Shown here: positions 31,555 through 40,303 of the stretch, in pieces
How positions within the stretch are numbered: the first letter of the stretch is position 1
Layout: the number at the start of each line of letters is the position of its first letter
NCBI GenBank assembly: GCA_007695225.1
Contig: REED01000131.1
Location: 1-41,476, forward strand
Reading direction: 5' to 3'
Length of the DNA: 41,476 nt
From: Gemmatimonadales bacterium
GTDB lineage: Bacteria; Gemmatimonadota; Gemmatimonadetes; Longimicrobiales; Gaopeijiaceae
Made by a program: the position numbers and the translations under genes
The notes under the pieces: generated by a model
Told to the model about the DNA's origin: nothing
The model's input: the letters and a program-made list of their open reading frames with translations, nothing else
Database searches by the model: none

Positions 31555-32928
31555 ATGAGCCCGGGCCCGACGGTATCGGAGAAACCGCCTCCCCACGGCG
31601 GCACGCCCGGCCCGCTGGGGCTGGTCATGGGGGGAGGAGGGGCTCGTGCGGCCTATCAGGTGGGCGTGCTCCGCGCCCTGGCCCGCCGGCACCCGAACCT
31701 GGAGATCCCGGTTCTCACCGGCGTTTCCGCCGGGGCCATCAACGCCGTCCACCTGGCCGCCCATCCGGGGAATTTCCAGGAAGCGGTGGAGGACCTGGCA
31801 CGCCTATGGGGAAGCCTTACGGTGGAGAAGGTCTTCCGGGTGGATCCCCGGAGTCTTTCCTGGCACGCCCTCCGTGCCCTTCTGCAGCTTGGCTCGGGAG
31901 GGCTCATCGGGGGCGCCGGGATCCGTAGCCTGGTGGACACCTCGCCCCTCCGTGCCTTCCTGCAAGAGGCCCTGGGCGTCGGGGATGGGCCCATCCCCGG
32001 GATCCAGGAGAAGATCGACGCCGGCCGGCTCAGGGCTCTGGGAATCAGCACCTCTTCCTACTCCACCGGGCGATCCGTGACCTGGATCGCCGGCAGCCCC
32101 GGCGTGGTGGAGGAGTGGGAGCGCCCCCTTCGGAGGTCCCGCCGGGCCGAGATCACGGTGGAGCACGTCATGGCTTCGGCGGCGCTCCCCCTCTTCTTCG
32201 AGGCGGTGGAGATCGAGGGAGAATGGTACGGAGACGGAGGAATCCGCCTGGCTTCCCCCCTCTCGCCGGTGATCCACCTCGGGGCGCATCGGATCCTGGC
32301 CATCTCCACCCGGTTCGAACGCACGGCGGAGGAGGCGGCCCGCCCGGACTGGAATGGCTATCCCCCGCCGGCCCACATCATGGGCCAACTCACAAACGCC
32401 ATCTTCCTGGACCTCCTGGACCAGGACGCCTGGCGCACCGAAACGGTGAACCACCTTCTCCGGAAGCTTCCCCCCGGGGAGCGGGGAGACTTCAAGGTCC
32501 TGGAACTCCTGACCCTCCGCCCCTCCCGGGACCTGGGACGACTGGCAGGCGACTTTGAAATACGTCTCCCCGGTCTCTTCCGCTTTCTGTTGCGGGGGCT
32601 GGGTACAGGGGAGCTCAAGAGCCCCGACATCCTCTCCCTCCTCCTTTTCGAGCACGGGTACCTGACCCGGCTCATGGAGGTGGGCGAACGGGATGGGGAA
32701 GCACGGATGGGGGAACTGACGGCCATCATCGACCCGGAGGGCGCCCGTCCGCCTCCTTCCCAGGAGGAGCCTCCTCCCGACGCCCTCCAGCGGGCCCGTC
32801 AGCGCCGCCTTCGCCGCCGGGCCGGAGAAAGCGGGGTGGCTGCTGGAAACGAATCGGTAGATATTTCGGTAGGCTCCCAGGAAACTCCGGAAAGAGCCTC
32901 TCCCCCTGGGGAGAGCCCTCCGGACTGA
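31555..32928 (+). CDS. patatin-like phospholipase
   Basis: From ATG 31555 the protein has 457 residues. The patatin features are GLVMGGGGARAAYQVGVLRAL (oxyanion glycine loop), TGVSAGAINA with nucleophile Ser 58, and YGDGGIRL with catalytic Asp 227, giving the Ser-Asp dyad of bacterial patatins. MASAALPLFFEAVEI is also typical of the family. The C-terminal about 60 residues are Pro/Arg-rich and probably disordered. There is no signal peptide. It would release fatty acids from lipids, which fits the acyl-CoA dehydrogenase gene that follows 40 bases later. Confidence 0.92.
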   Translation: MSPGPTVSEKPPPHGGTPGPLGLVMGGGGARAAYQVGVLRALARRHPNLEIPVLTGVSAGAINAVHLAAHPGNFQEAVEDLARLWGSLTVEKVFRVDPRSLSWHALRALLQLGSGGLIGGAGIRSLVDTSPLRAFLQEALGVGDGPIPGIQEKIDAGRLRALGISTSSYSTGRSVTWIAGSPGVVEEWERPLRRSRRAEITVEHVMASAALPLFFEAVEIEGEWYGDGGIRLASPLSPVIHLGAHRILAISTRFERTAEEAARPDWNGYPPPAHIMGQLTNAIFLDLLDQDAWRTETVNHLLRKLPPGERGDFKVLELLTLRPSRDLGRLAGDFEIRLPGLFRFLLRGLGTGELKSPDILSLLLFEHGYLTRLMEVGERDGEARMGELTAIIDPEGARPPPSQEEPPPDALQRARQRRLRRRAGESGVAAGNESVDISVGSQETPERASPPGESPPD

Positions 32929-32968
32929 ACGGCACCTCGTCTTCCATCCCTCCTTCCGGGACCTTCCC

Positions 32969-34894
32969 ATGTCCGACGCCATATCTCGCCACGCCACCGA
33001 AATCGAAGCCCGGGAAGTGGCCGAATCCGCCCGGGAAAAGAAGTGGGACCGGGAGAGCTTCATGCGCTCCTTCTTCGAGGGGCGCTTTCGCCTCGAGCTC
33101 CTCCATCCCCACCCCCGCCCCAATCCCGATGAGGAGGCGCGGGGAACCGCCTTCCTGGCGAAGATGCATGCCTTCGCCCGGGAGCACATCGATGGCGACG
33201 CCATCGATCGGGACGGATGGGTGCCTGACGAGGTCCTGGATGGACTCCGGGAGATGGGCGCCTTCGGCATCAAGATCCCCCGTGAGTACGGCGGCCTCGG
33301 CCTCTCGCAGCGCACCTACAACCGAGCCCTGGCCCTGGTCTCGTCCCGCTGCGCCTCCACCGGCGCCTTCCTCTCCGCCCACCAGTCCATCGGCATCCCC
33401 CAGCCCCTGGCCCTGTTCGGCACGGAGGAGCAGAAGAAGAAGTATCTCCCCCGGGTGGCTGCGGGGGCGCTATCCGCCTTCGCCCTCACCGAGGATGAGG
33501 CGGGATCGGATCCGGCCAACATGACCACCGCAGCCGTTCTCTCCGAGGACGGGAGCCACTGGATCCTGAACGGCCGGAAGCTCTGGTGCACCAACGGGCC
33601 CCGGGCCGAGATCATGATCGTCATGGCCACCACGCCCCCCCGGGACGGCGTCCGGGGAAAGCGTCCCATCACCGCCTTCATCGTGGAGGCGGACTGGGAA
33701 GGCGTGGAGGTGGAGCATGTCTGCCATTTCATGGGGCTCCGTGGGCTCTCCAACGGGGTGATCGGTTTCACCGACGTGAAGGTCCCGGCGGAGAATGTGG
33801 TGTGGGGCGAGGGACAGGGTCTCAAGCTGGCCCTCATCACCCTGAACACCGGTCGGCTCTCCCTGCCGGCCTTCTGCGCCGCTGCGGGGAAGGCCTCCCT
33901 GGAGGCATCCCGAACCTGGGCTGCGGAGCGGGTCCAGTGGGGCCAGCCCATCGGGAAGCACGATGCGGTGGCCCAGAAGCTGGGGAAGATGGCCGCCGAC
34001 ACCTTCGCCATGGAGGCCGGCGCCGAGCTGGCCGCCGGTCTGGCGGACCGGAAGGAGCTGGACATCCGCCTGGAGGCCGCCATCGCCAAGATGTGGCACT
34101 CCGAGACCGCTTGGGAGGTGGGGAACGAAGCCCTCCAGATCCGTGGGGGCCGAGGGTACGAGACGGCGGACTCCCTCCGGGACCGGGGAGAGGACCCCAT
34201 CCCCATCGAGCGGGCCGTGAGGGATCTCCGGATCAACCTCATCTTCGAGGGCTCCTCGGAGATCATGCGCCTCTTCATCGCACGGGAAGCGGTGGACACC
34301 CACCTCCGGGTGGCCGGAGACATGGTGGATCCCCGGGCCCCCATGGGACGTCGGATCGCGGCAGCCCTCCGGGGCGCGGTCCACTATGCCTGGTGGTATC
34401 CCTCCCGGTGGCTGGGGTGGGGGCGGTGGCCCAGGTACAGCGAGTTCGGACCCCTGGCCACCCACCTCCGCTTCGTGGACCGGACCTCGCGGCGGCTCGC
34501 CCGCTCCCTCTTCCACTGCATGATCCGCTTCGGCGGGGGACTGGAGAAGCGCCAAGCCGTCCTGGGACGGATCGTGGATGTGGGGGCCGAAGCCTTCCTC
34601 ATGACCGCCGCCTGCGTCCGGGCTCGGATGCTGGTGCAGGAGAATCCCGGAGATCGGAGCCCCGAGGAGCTGGCGGACCTCTTCTGCCGACAAGCCCGAC
34701 GGCGGATCGCCAGCTCCTTCTCCGGGATCTTCGGGAACGACGATATCGCGGCGTACGGCGTGGCCCGAAAAGCCATGGAGGGGAGATACGCCTGGCTGGA
34801 AGAGGGGGTTGTGGGGAGGAAGGATGTACCGGCCCCGGCGGCGGAGCGGGCCACGTCGGTCCCGACCCCGGACGAGGTGCCCGCCGGGGCTTGA
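32969..34894 (+). CDS. acyl-CoA dehydrogenase, long (VLCAD/FadE-like) form
   Basis: This 641-residue FAD enzyme catalyses the first step of fatty-acid beta-oxidation. It shows IKIPREYGGLGLSQRTYNRAL, FALTEDEAGSDPANM, WILNGRKLWCTNG, the helical domain with RVQWGQPIGKHDAVAQKLGKM, LQIRGGRGYE, and FEGSSEIMRLFIAREAV, where Glu 427 fits the catalytic base. The extra about 200 C-terminal residues are as in VLCAD and ACAD9-type enzymes, suggesting long-chain substrates and membrane association. The gene follows the patatin lipase on the same strand and ends before a hairpin terminator. Confidence 0.94.
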   Translation: MSDAISRHATEIEAREVAESAREKKWDRESFMRSFFEGRFRLELLHPHPRPNPDEEARGTAFLAKMHAFAREHIDGDAIDRDGWVPDEVLDGLREMGAFGIKIPREYGGLGLSQRTYNRALALVSSRCASTGAFLSAHQSIGIPQPLALFGTEEQKKKYLPRVAAGALSAFALTEDEAGSDPANMTTAAVLSEDGSHWILNGRKLWCTNGPRAEIMIVMATTPPRDGVRGKRPITAFIVEADWEGVEVEHVCHFMGLRGLSNGVIGFTDVKVPAENVVWGEGQGLKLALITLNTGRLSLPAFCAAAGKASLEASRTWAAERVQWGQPIGKHDAVAQKLGKMAADTFAMEAGAELAAGLADRKELDIRLEAAIAKMWHSETAWEVGNEALQIRGGRGYETADSLRDRGEDPIPIERAVRDLRINLIFEGSSEIMRLFIAREAVDTHLRVAGDMVDPRAPMGRRIAAALRGAVHYAWWYPSRWLGWGRWPRYSEFGPLATHLRFVDRTSRRLARSLFHCMIRFGGGLEKRQAVLGRIVDVGAEAFLMTAACVRARMLVQENPGDRSPEELADLFCRQARRRIASSFSGIFGNDDIAAYGVARKAMEGRYAWLEEGVVGRKDVPAPAAERATSVPTPDEVPAGA

Positions 34895-34970
34895 GCCTCG
34901 GCAGGTGCGGGAAGGCCGTCTGCTCCAACCGCCCGCTCCTGAACGGCCCCCTACTTCCTCAAGGGCCTAC

Positions 34971-35003
34971 AAGGGCCGCCCTTCCTTTCCGGGGGCGGCC
35001 CTT
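34971..35003. terminator. bidirectional hairpin terminator
   Basis: AAGGGCCGCCC (34971-34981) pairs perfectly with GGGCGGCCCTT (34993-35003) around an 11-base loop. It lies between the convergent acyl-CoA dehydrogenase and ABC exporter genes. The sequence just upstream (34944-34970) resembles an arm of inverted repeat A. Confidence 0.75.
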
Positions 35004-35011
35004 CGTCGTTC

Positions 35012-36826
35012 CTACCTCTTTCCCGCCGCCGCCACATCGGAGCTCCGAACCCCCGACGACGCCAGGGCCTGCTCGAACTGGCGGTGGTAGAGGCGGGCGT
35101 AGAGCTCGCTCTCCTTCAGCAGATCCCGGTGGATGCCATCGGCCACGATCTCGCCCTGGTCCAGGACCAGGATCCGATCCGCCCGAAGGATGGTGGAGAG
35201 GCGGTGGGCGATGACCAGCGTGGTCCGCCCCTCCATGAGCCGCTCCAGCGCATCCTGGACCAGCCGCTCCGACTCGGCGTCCAGCGCAGAAGAGGCCTCG
35301 TCCAGGATGAGGATGGCCGGGGACTTGAGCATGACCCGGGCAATGGCCATCCGCTGACGCTGCCCGGCGGAGAGGGTCACCCCCCGCTCCCCGATCTCCT
35401 GTTCGAATCCCTTGGGGAATCGGGAGATGAACTCGTGGGCGTGAGCCTGGCGGGACGCCTCTTCCAGCGCCTCCACCCCGGCCTCGGGCTGGCCGTAGAG
35501 GAGGTTCTCCCGGACGGTGCCGGCAAAGAGCATGGGCTCCTGGGGGACCAGCCCCACCGTGGAGCGCAGCTCGGCCAGCGCCAGTTCCCGGACATCCACT
35601 CCGTCCAGAAGCACCGCTCCTTCCCGGACGTCATAGAATCGGGGGAGGAGGGCCGCCAGGGTGCTCTTTCCAGCGCCCGATGCCCCCACCAGCGCCACCG
35701 TCTCCCCAGGCTCCAGTACCAGGTCGATCTCCCTGAGAACATCGGGAAGTTCTTCACCATACCGGAAACGGACCCCCCGATACTCCACCCTTCCCGTCAC
35801 CGGCCGGGGGAGAGGAGTGGGATCCCTGGGTTCGGCCAGCTCCAGCTCCTCGTCCAGGAGGTCGAAGATGCGCCGGGCCGCTCCGGAAGCCTCCTGGAGA
35901 TTCCCCCAGAACCCGGCCAGGGAGGTCACGGCCCCGGCGATGGTGACGGCGTAGAGGAGGAAGGCCACCAGGGTCCCGGGGGTCAGGGCCCCCTCCAGCA
36001 CGAGGCGCCCCCCTTCCCATAGGACCAGGACGATGGCGCCGAAGGCGGTGAAGGTCACCGTCCCCGTCAGGAGGGCCCGCGCCACCGCCCGACGAAGCCC
36101 TTCGTCGCGGGTGGCGTCCACTTCCTGGCGGAAACGCTCCGCCTCCCAGCGCTCCCGGGTGAAAGACTGGACCGTGGTGATCTGGGTGAAGACCTGCTCC
36201 GCCCGGGACACCGCCCCTGCCAGTCGGTCCTGGATCCCGGTGGAGATCCGCCGAACCCGCCTCCCCAGGAGCCACCCCGCCAGGACCGTGGGAGGGATGG
36301 CGATCATGGTCACCAGGGTGAGACGGGGATGGGTGATGGTGACCAGGATGAGGGCCCCCACCAGGAAGAGCCCCTGCCGGACCAACTCTGGAACCCCGAA
36401 TCGGAGAATCCCCTGGACGAGCCCCGCGTCCGACGCCAACCGAGAAGAGAGCTCCCCCACCCGCTTCCGGGCGAAGAACCCCGGCGGCTGGGACATGAGG
36501 TGCCGGAAGAGGTCCTTGCGGAGGTCCGCCACCACCCGTTCCGCCACCGAAGCCGTCAGATAGCTCTGCCCCAGGTTCACCACCGCCTGGAAGAGGAAGA
36601 GGGCGATGAGGAAGAGGGCAATCCGGTCCAGCATTCCCCGGTCCCCGGCCAGGAAGGCGGCATCCAGGAGCTCCCGGACCACGAGGGGGAAGGCCAGCCC
36701 GATGACGGTCCCCACCACGATGAGGAGGGCCGCCCAGAGGAAGCTGGAGCGATACGGCTGAACCCGGGGGCGCAGGCGGAGGAGGAAGCGGTAGCTCTTC
36801 TCCCGGGGGGACCCGGTGTCGGTCAT
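35012..36826 (-). CDS. ABC exporter half-transporter (membrane plus ATPase domain)
   Basis: The 604-residue protein fuses a six-helix type IV exporter membrane domain (about 1-325) to a nucleotide-binding domain. The latter has Walker A GASGAGKST (about 376-384), Q-loop VPQEPMLFAG, signature LSAGQRQRMAIAR (about 482), Walker B ILILDEASSALD and the H-loop IAHRLSTILRAD. It should dimerise in the cytoplasmic membrane. Relatives include MsbA, BmrA and mitochondrial ABCB10-like transporters, so the substrate (lipid, drug or peptide) cannot be named. It is divergent from an EamA transporter gene and has no partner subunit gene. Confidence 0.94.
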   Translation of the reverse strand: MTDTGSPREKSYRFLLRLRPRVQPYRSSFLWAALLIVVGTVIGLAFPLVVRELLDAAFLAGDRGMLDRIALFLIALFLFQAVVNLGQSYLTASVAERVVADLRKDLFRHLMSQPPGFFARKRVGELSSRLASDAGLVQGILRFGVPELVRQGLFLVGALILVTITHPRLTLVTMIAIPPTVLAGWLLGRRVRRISTGIQDRLAGAVSRAEQVFTQITTVQSFTRERWEAERFRQEVDATRDEGLRRAVARALLTGTVTFTAFGAIVLVLWEGGRLVLEGALTPGTLVAFLLYAVTIAGAVTSLAGFWGNLQEASGAARRIFDLLDEELELAEPRDPTPLPRPVTGRVEYRGVRFRYGEELPDVLREIDLVLEPGETVALVGASGAGKSTLAALLPRFYDVREGAVLLDGVDVRELALAELRSTVGLVPQEPMLFAGTVRENLLYGQPEAGVEALEEASRQAHAHEFISRFPKGFEQEIGERGVTLSAGQRQRMAIARVMLKSPAILILDEASSALDAESERLVQDALERLMEGRTTLVIAHRLSTILRADRILVLDQGEIVADGIHRDLLKESELYARLYHRQFEQALASSGVRSSDVAAAGKR

Positions 36827-36954
36827 GGCGGGTGGGGCGGGGGAGGGGGGGAGGACCCGAAGGGCATTAACCTATCCGGGGAAGCCGCCGGGGTCCACCG
36901 GTCCGACGAAGCCCCAGGGGTCCACGGGTCCGGGACGGTCCGCTACCTTCCGGC
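36827..36954. promoter_or_regulatory. divergent promoter region with 16-base direct repeat
   Basis: The sequence GGGGTCCACCGGTCCG (36890-36905) recurs with one mismatch at 36917-36932, 27 bases apart. An AT-richer patch (GCATTAACCTAT, about 36864-36875) lies just before and may include a -10. The repeats could be operator sites for one or both divergent transporter genes. Confidence 0.5.
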
Positions 36955-37896
36955 ATGTCTCTCGACCCCTCCCGTCGGGCTGTGACGGTGGCCTACCTCC
37001 AGGTCGTCCTGGCCGGTGTGCTCTGGGCCACCTCCGGCCCCTTCAGCATCGCCCTCTACCGCATGGGGATCCCTCCGACCTCCGTGGCCCTCCTCCGCCC
37101 GGCCGCCGGCGTCGTGTTCATGGGGCTTCTCCTCTTGCCTCGGGGCCTGGGGGCCTTTCGTCTGGACCGGAAGGGGGCCCTGGGACTCCTGGTCCTGGGA
37201 GGCCTGGTGGTGGGGGTCTTCCAGCTCGCCTACCAGATGTCCACCGCCGCGGTCGGGGTCCCCGCCACCGTGGCCCTCCTCTACCTGGCACCGGCCTTCG
37301 TGGTGGGGATGTCGGCCCTCTTCCTGGGAGAACGACTGACGCTGCTGCGGGGAGGGCTCGCCCTTCTCTCGGTGGCGGGGGTCTGGCTCACCGTCTTCGG
37401 AACCCGGGGGGTGGATGTGGAGCTTTCCGTCCAGGGGATCCTGTGGGGGTGTGCCTGCGGCCTGGGATACGGAACCTACACCCTCTTCGGGAAGGTCTTC
37501 GGACGACGATATGGAGCCCTGGTGCCCCTCTTCTGGTCCACCCTGGGGGGCACGCTGCTCCTGGCCCTGGCCTGGGCCGTGAGGGGTGAACCGGTGGTCC
37601 TTCCCGACTCGGCCCTGGCCTGGGGGGTCCTGCTGGCCTTCGGGTTCTTCACCATGGCCGCCGCCGCCCTCCTCCTCTTCCACGCCATGAGGACGCTGGA
37701 AGCGGGGCGAGCCTCCATCGGGACCACGGTTGAGCCCCTGGCTGCCACCCTCCTGGCCGTGGTCCTTCTGGATCAGACGCTGACGGCCGGAGGGTGGATG
37801 GGGCTCTCGCTCCTCCTCCTGGGCGTGACGGGCGCCTATGCCACGGGAGTGCGGGGGCCGCGGCCACCGGCTCACTCCGAGGACGAAGGCCCCTGA
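36955..37896 (+). CDS. EamA/DMT-family transporter
   Basis: The 313-residue protein has ten hydrophobic segments in two EamA repeats (first from LQVVLAGVLWATSGPFSIAL, second from GILWGCACGLGYGTYTLFGK). Each repeat ends with the family pattern of a Pro- or Glu-containing helix (TVALLYLAPAFVVGMSALFLGERL and GTTVEPLAATLLAVVLLDQTL). Such proteins export amino acids or other small metabolites; the substrate is not deducible. Its last 25 bases overlap the 3' end of the opposite-strand ATPase gene. Confidence 0.93.
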   Translation: MSLDPSRRAVTVAYLQVVLAGVLWATSGPFSIALYRMGIPPTSVALLRPAAGVVFMGLLLLPRGLGAFRLDRKGALGLLVLGGLVVGVFQLAYQMSTAAVGVPATVALLYLAPAFVVGMSALFLGERLTLLRGGLALLSVAGVWLTVFGTRGVDVELSVQGILWGCACGLGYGTYTLFGKVFGRRYGALVPLFWSTLGGTLLLALAWAVRGEPVVLPDSALAWGVLLAFGFFTMAAAALLLFHAMRTLEAGRASIGTTVEPLAATLLAVVLLDQTLTAGGWMGLSLLLLGVTGAYATGVRGPRPPAHSEDEGP

Positions 37897-38762
37897 GGAA
37901 GATCCAGGACCACCTCTCCGCCTCCCTCCTCCCGGTTCCCCAGGGTCAGGTCGCCGCCCATTCCCCGGACCAGGTGTCGGGCGTGGGTGAGCCCCAGCCC
38001 CAGGGCATCCCGCTCCGAGGACCAGAAGGGTCGGAACGCCCGGTACAGCGCCTCGGAGGAAAAGCCGGGACCCTGGTCCCTGACCTTCACCCGAACCCTT
38101 CCGTCTTCAGCGGCGAGCGTCAGGTCCACCGTCTTTCCCTCCCCCCATCGTCCCGCGTTGGCCAGGAGGAGGAAGATGGAGTCCTTGAAGGCCTCCGGTC
38201 GGGTGTGGAAATGTATGGGACGATCCGGCCCCCTCACCCGGAGTGGGATCCCAGTCTCCAGCGTGTACTCGCGGGTGACCACCTGCACCAGCTGGGCCAG
38301 GTTCTCCCGGCTTGAAGGCTCCTCCTCCCTCGACGAAGCGTAGAACGCCAGGTCCTCCAAAGCATCCACGGCATCCTGGAGAGCCGGACCGGGCTCGGGG
38401 AGAGATCGGGCTTCCTCGAGGGCTGGAAGAACCGTGCGCTCCAGGTATCCCAGGACCCCCTCCAGCGCCACCTGCATCGGGTCTCCCTGGAGCTCCTCCT
38501 CTGTATCGACGGTCTCTGTCGCCCCCTCCTCTGTCTGGGGCTTGGAGACCCACCCCTCTTCCAGGGCGCGACGCAGGGACTCCACCTCCTCCGGGTCCTC
38601 CCTCGATCCTCCCACCTCCACCTCTCCTCCTGCGACCTCCCGGGCAAGCCGACGGAGCGCTTCGGGGTAGGGGTTCTCGGGAGCGCGGCGACTCCGAAGG
38701 AGCCAGACCACCACACCGGCCAGAACGAGGACGAGGATCCACGCCAGATTGTCCACCAGCAT
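37872..38762 (-). CDS. membrane-anchored histidine-kinase-like ATPase without H-box
   Basis: The 296-residue protein starts with one membrane helix (NLAWILVLVLAGVVVWLL) and has an acidic middle. From about 185 it carries a HATPase_c domain: N-box FLLLANAGRWGEGK (Asn 202), G1 RDQGPGFS (Asp 229), F-box-like FRPFWSS, and G2 ALGLGLTHARHLV. There is no His between residues 1 and 183, so the usual phosphoacceptor helix (H-box) is missing, although residues 93-145 are helical like a dimerisation domain. It may bind ATP without autophosphorylating on His, or act on a partner. AAGGAG seven bases before ATG 38762 supports the start. It lies 36 bases after bcp and is probably co-transcribed. Confidence 0.85.
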   Translation of the reverse strand: MLVDNLAWILVLVLAGVVVWLLRSRRAPENPYPEALRRLAREVAGGEVEVGGSREDPEEVESLRRALEEGWVSKPQTEEGATETVDTEEELQGDPMQVALEGVLGYLERTVLPALEEARSLPEPGPALQDAVDALEDLAFYASSREEEPSSRENLAQLVQVVTREYTLETGIPLRVRGPDRPIHFHTRPEAFKDSIFLLLANAGRWGEGKTVDLTLAAEDGRVRVKVRDQGPGFSSEALYRAFRPFWSSERDALGLGLTHARHLVRGMGGDLTLGNREEGGGEVVLDLPQGPSSSE

Positions 38763-38798
38763 GTTCGGCTCCTTTGAGGGGGAAGAGCGGGTGCGGCC

Positions 38799-39257
38799 CT
38801 AGGCGCCCAGTTCAGCGGCCACCGCTTCGGCGTGTCCCTTCGGCTTCACGCGTCGCCAGGCCTTCTTCACCTTTCCATCGGGATCGATGAGGAATGTGCT
38901 TCGCTCCACCCCCCAGTACTTCCGGCCATACATGGACTTCTCCTTCCACACGCCATAGGCCTCGGCGACGGAGTGGTCTTCGTCGGCCAGGAGCGGGAAG
39001 TTCAGGTCATACTTCTCCTTGAACTTCTTGTGGGAGGCCACCGGATCGGGAGAGACGCCGAGAACCACGGCCCCACCCTCCTCGATCCTGGGAAGGGTGT
39101 CGCGAAACTCACAGGCCTCGGTGGTGCACCCCGAGGTGTCATCCTTGGGGTAGAAGTAGAGGATCACCGACTTGCCCCGGAGATCCTCCAGGGAGACGGT
39201 GGCTCCGTCGTCGGCGGGGAGAGTGAAGGTGGGAGCGAGGTCGCCTTCCTGGATCAT
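38799..39257 (-). CDS. bcp: thiol peroxidase of the Bcp/PrxQ family
   Basis: From ATG 39257, with GGAGG nine bases before, the product has 152 residues, as usual for Bcp. It has FTLPADDGATVSLEDLRGK, the peroxidatic motif TSGCTTEACEFRD with Cys 44 and the resolving Cys 49 five residues on (atypical two-Cys type), and YWGVERSTFLIDPDGKV. It reduces peroxides and alkyl hydroperoxides using thioredoxin. The HATPase-like gene follows on the same strand. Confidence 0.96.
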   Translation of the reverse strand: MIQEGDLAPTFTLPADDGATVSLEDLRGKSVILYFYPKDDTSGCTTEACEFRDTLPRIEEGGAVVLGVSPDPVASHKKFKEKYDLNFPLLADEDHSVAEAYGVWKEKSMYGRKYWGVERSTFLIDPDGKVKKAWRRVKPKGHAEAVAAELGA

Positions 39258-39406
39258 GATGCGGATTCCTCCGACTGGCAGGGATGGGAGGGACAGCCTG
39301 GGTTTACCACCCTGGGACACAGACTGAAGTGTCCGGTGCTCTGTGGGCCGGTCCCTGGAACGGCGTCGGTTACCCGGCAGGGGCAGGGGAGTTCTGGGTG
39401 AGGAAG

Positions 39407-39425
39407 AGGGCTTGAGGGAAGCCCT
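39407..39425 (-). terminator. hairpin directly after the V4R-protein gene
   Basis: On the minus strand AGGGCTT-CCCTC-AAGCCCT forms a perfect seven-base-pair stem immediately after the stop codon, followed by a pyrimidine-rich CTCTTCCTC. It probably separates the V4R gene from bcp. Confidence 0.6.
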
Positions 39426-40160
39426 TCAGGCGGACGCCGTCTTTACAACGGCCTCCTGGAATTCCCAGCGGCATCCCTCGTCACCCCGGGCCAGGCATCG
39501 GGGATGCAGGACTGCTCCCCCGGCTCCGGCATATTCCTCAATGACCCGCTCCAGGAAACCGGTGACCAGGGCGCATGCGTCCCCGCCGGGATCGCCCCGG
39601 ATGAGGAGGTCGTGGGCGTGATCCAGGATGAACCCCTTCCCGCCCGAACGCACCAGACGGCGACCGAAGAGGCGTCGTAGTTCACGCTGGGAACGAGCGC
39701 GGGCCAGCGAGAGGGCCACTTTCCTTGGAAGCAAGCGGCGTAACCCCGCCGATGCTGGAGAATACAGGGCCCGCCCCACCTCGAGGAATACGTCCTCGGA
39801 ATCGGGGCGGCGCACCACCAGGCGGAAAAGGTCTACGACCTCGCGCTCCGGAATCCGGCGCCGGAGCCGGGCATCGGCCCGATACCGCCGGATCTGGGCC
39901 TCGATGACGTCGCTGAGACCCAGACGCCGCGGAAGGGTGAGGGTGACGTTCTCGTCATCCAGGATCTCCTCCGGTAGATCCTGCGTTCGCAGGGTCTCGA
40001 GAATCGCCAGCGCCACCCGGGATTGAACCCGATGGCGTTGGGAGGACGGATGAGAACGAGCGGTTTCGGTGACCACGGTTCCGGGGCGGGAGGACACGAA
40101 TTCGATCCAATCTTGGGGGGTGCAACTTCCGCAGGCAACGCTTGACTTCCCTCCCCGCAT
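39426..40160 (-). CDS. V4R-domain protein
   Basis: From ATG 40160 the protein has 244 residues; the frame opens at 40238. The C-terminal part (about 130-238) ends with HPRCLARGDEGCRWEF, preceded by LVTGFLERVIEEYAGAGGAVLH. This is the typical end of V4R (4-vinyl reductase-like) domains, which bind small hydrophobic ligands and often carry a Cys-rich ending. The N-terminal half has a CGSC motif near residues 11-14 and a basic, helical region but no recognised domain. Such proteins often act as ligand sensors. It is divergent from the E1-alpha gene across a 143-base spacer, so it might regulate that gene; this is inference. Confidence 0.72.
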   Translation of the reverse strand: MRGGKSSVACGSCTPQDWIEFVSSRPGTVVTETARSHPSSQRHRVQSRVALAILETLRTQDLPEEILDDENVTLTLPRRLGLSDVIEAQIRRYRADARLRRRIPEREVVDLFRLVVRRPDSEDVFLEVGRALYSPASAGLRRLLPRKVALSLARARSQRELRRLFGRRLVRSGGKGFILDHAHDLLIRGDPGGDACALVTGFLERVIEEYAGAGGAVLHPRCLARGDEGCRWEFQEAVVKTASA

Positions 40161-40198
40161 CTCTTTCGCCCCGGCCTCGCGTTGCCCACGCTTCCCGG

Positions 40199-40218
40199 GA
40201 ACGGGTACCTTTCCGTTC
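40199..40218. promoter_or_regulatory. dyad symmetry in divergent promoter region
   Basis: GAACGG (40199-40204) and CCGTTC (40213-40218) are inverted around eight bases, in the spacer between the V4R gene and the E1-alpha gene. It has the shape of an operator, but a six-base dyad may be chance. Confidence 0.3.
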
Positions 40219-40303
40219 GACCATCGGGCCCTTCCCACCCCCCGTCCGACGACCCAGGGAGGTAGGAGCCACGCCGACTTTCAGGATTGTTGAGGCCTTA
40301 CCC

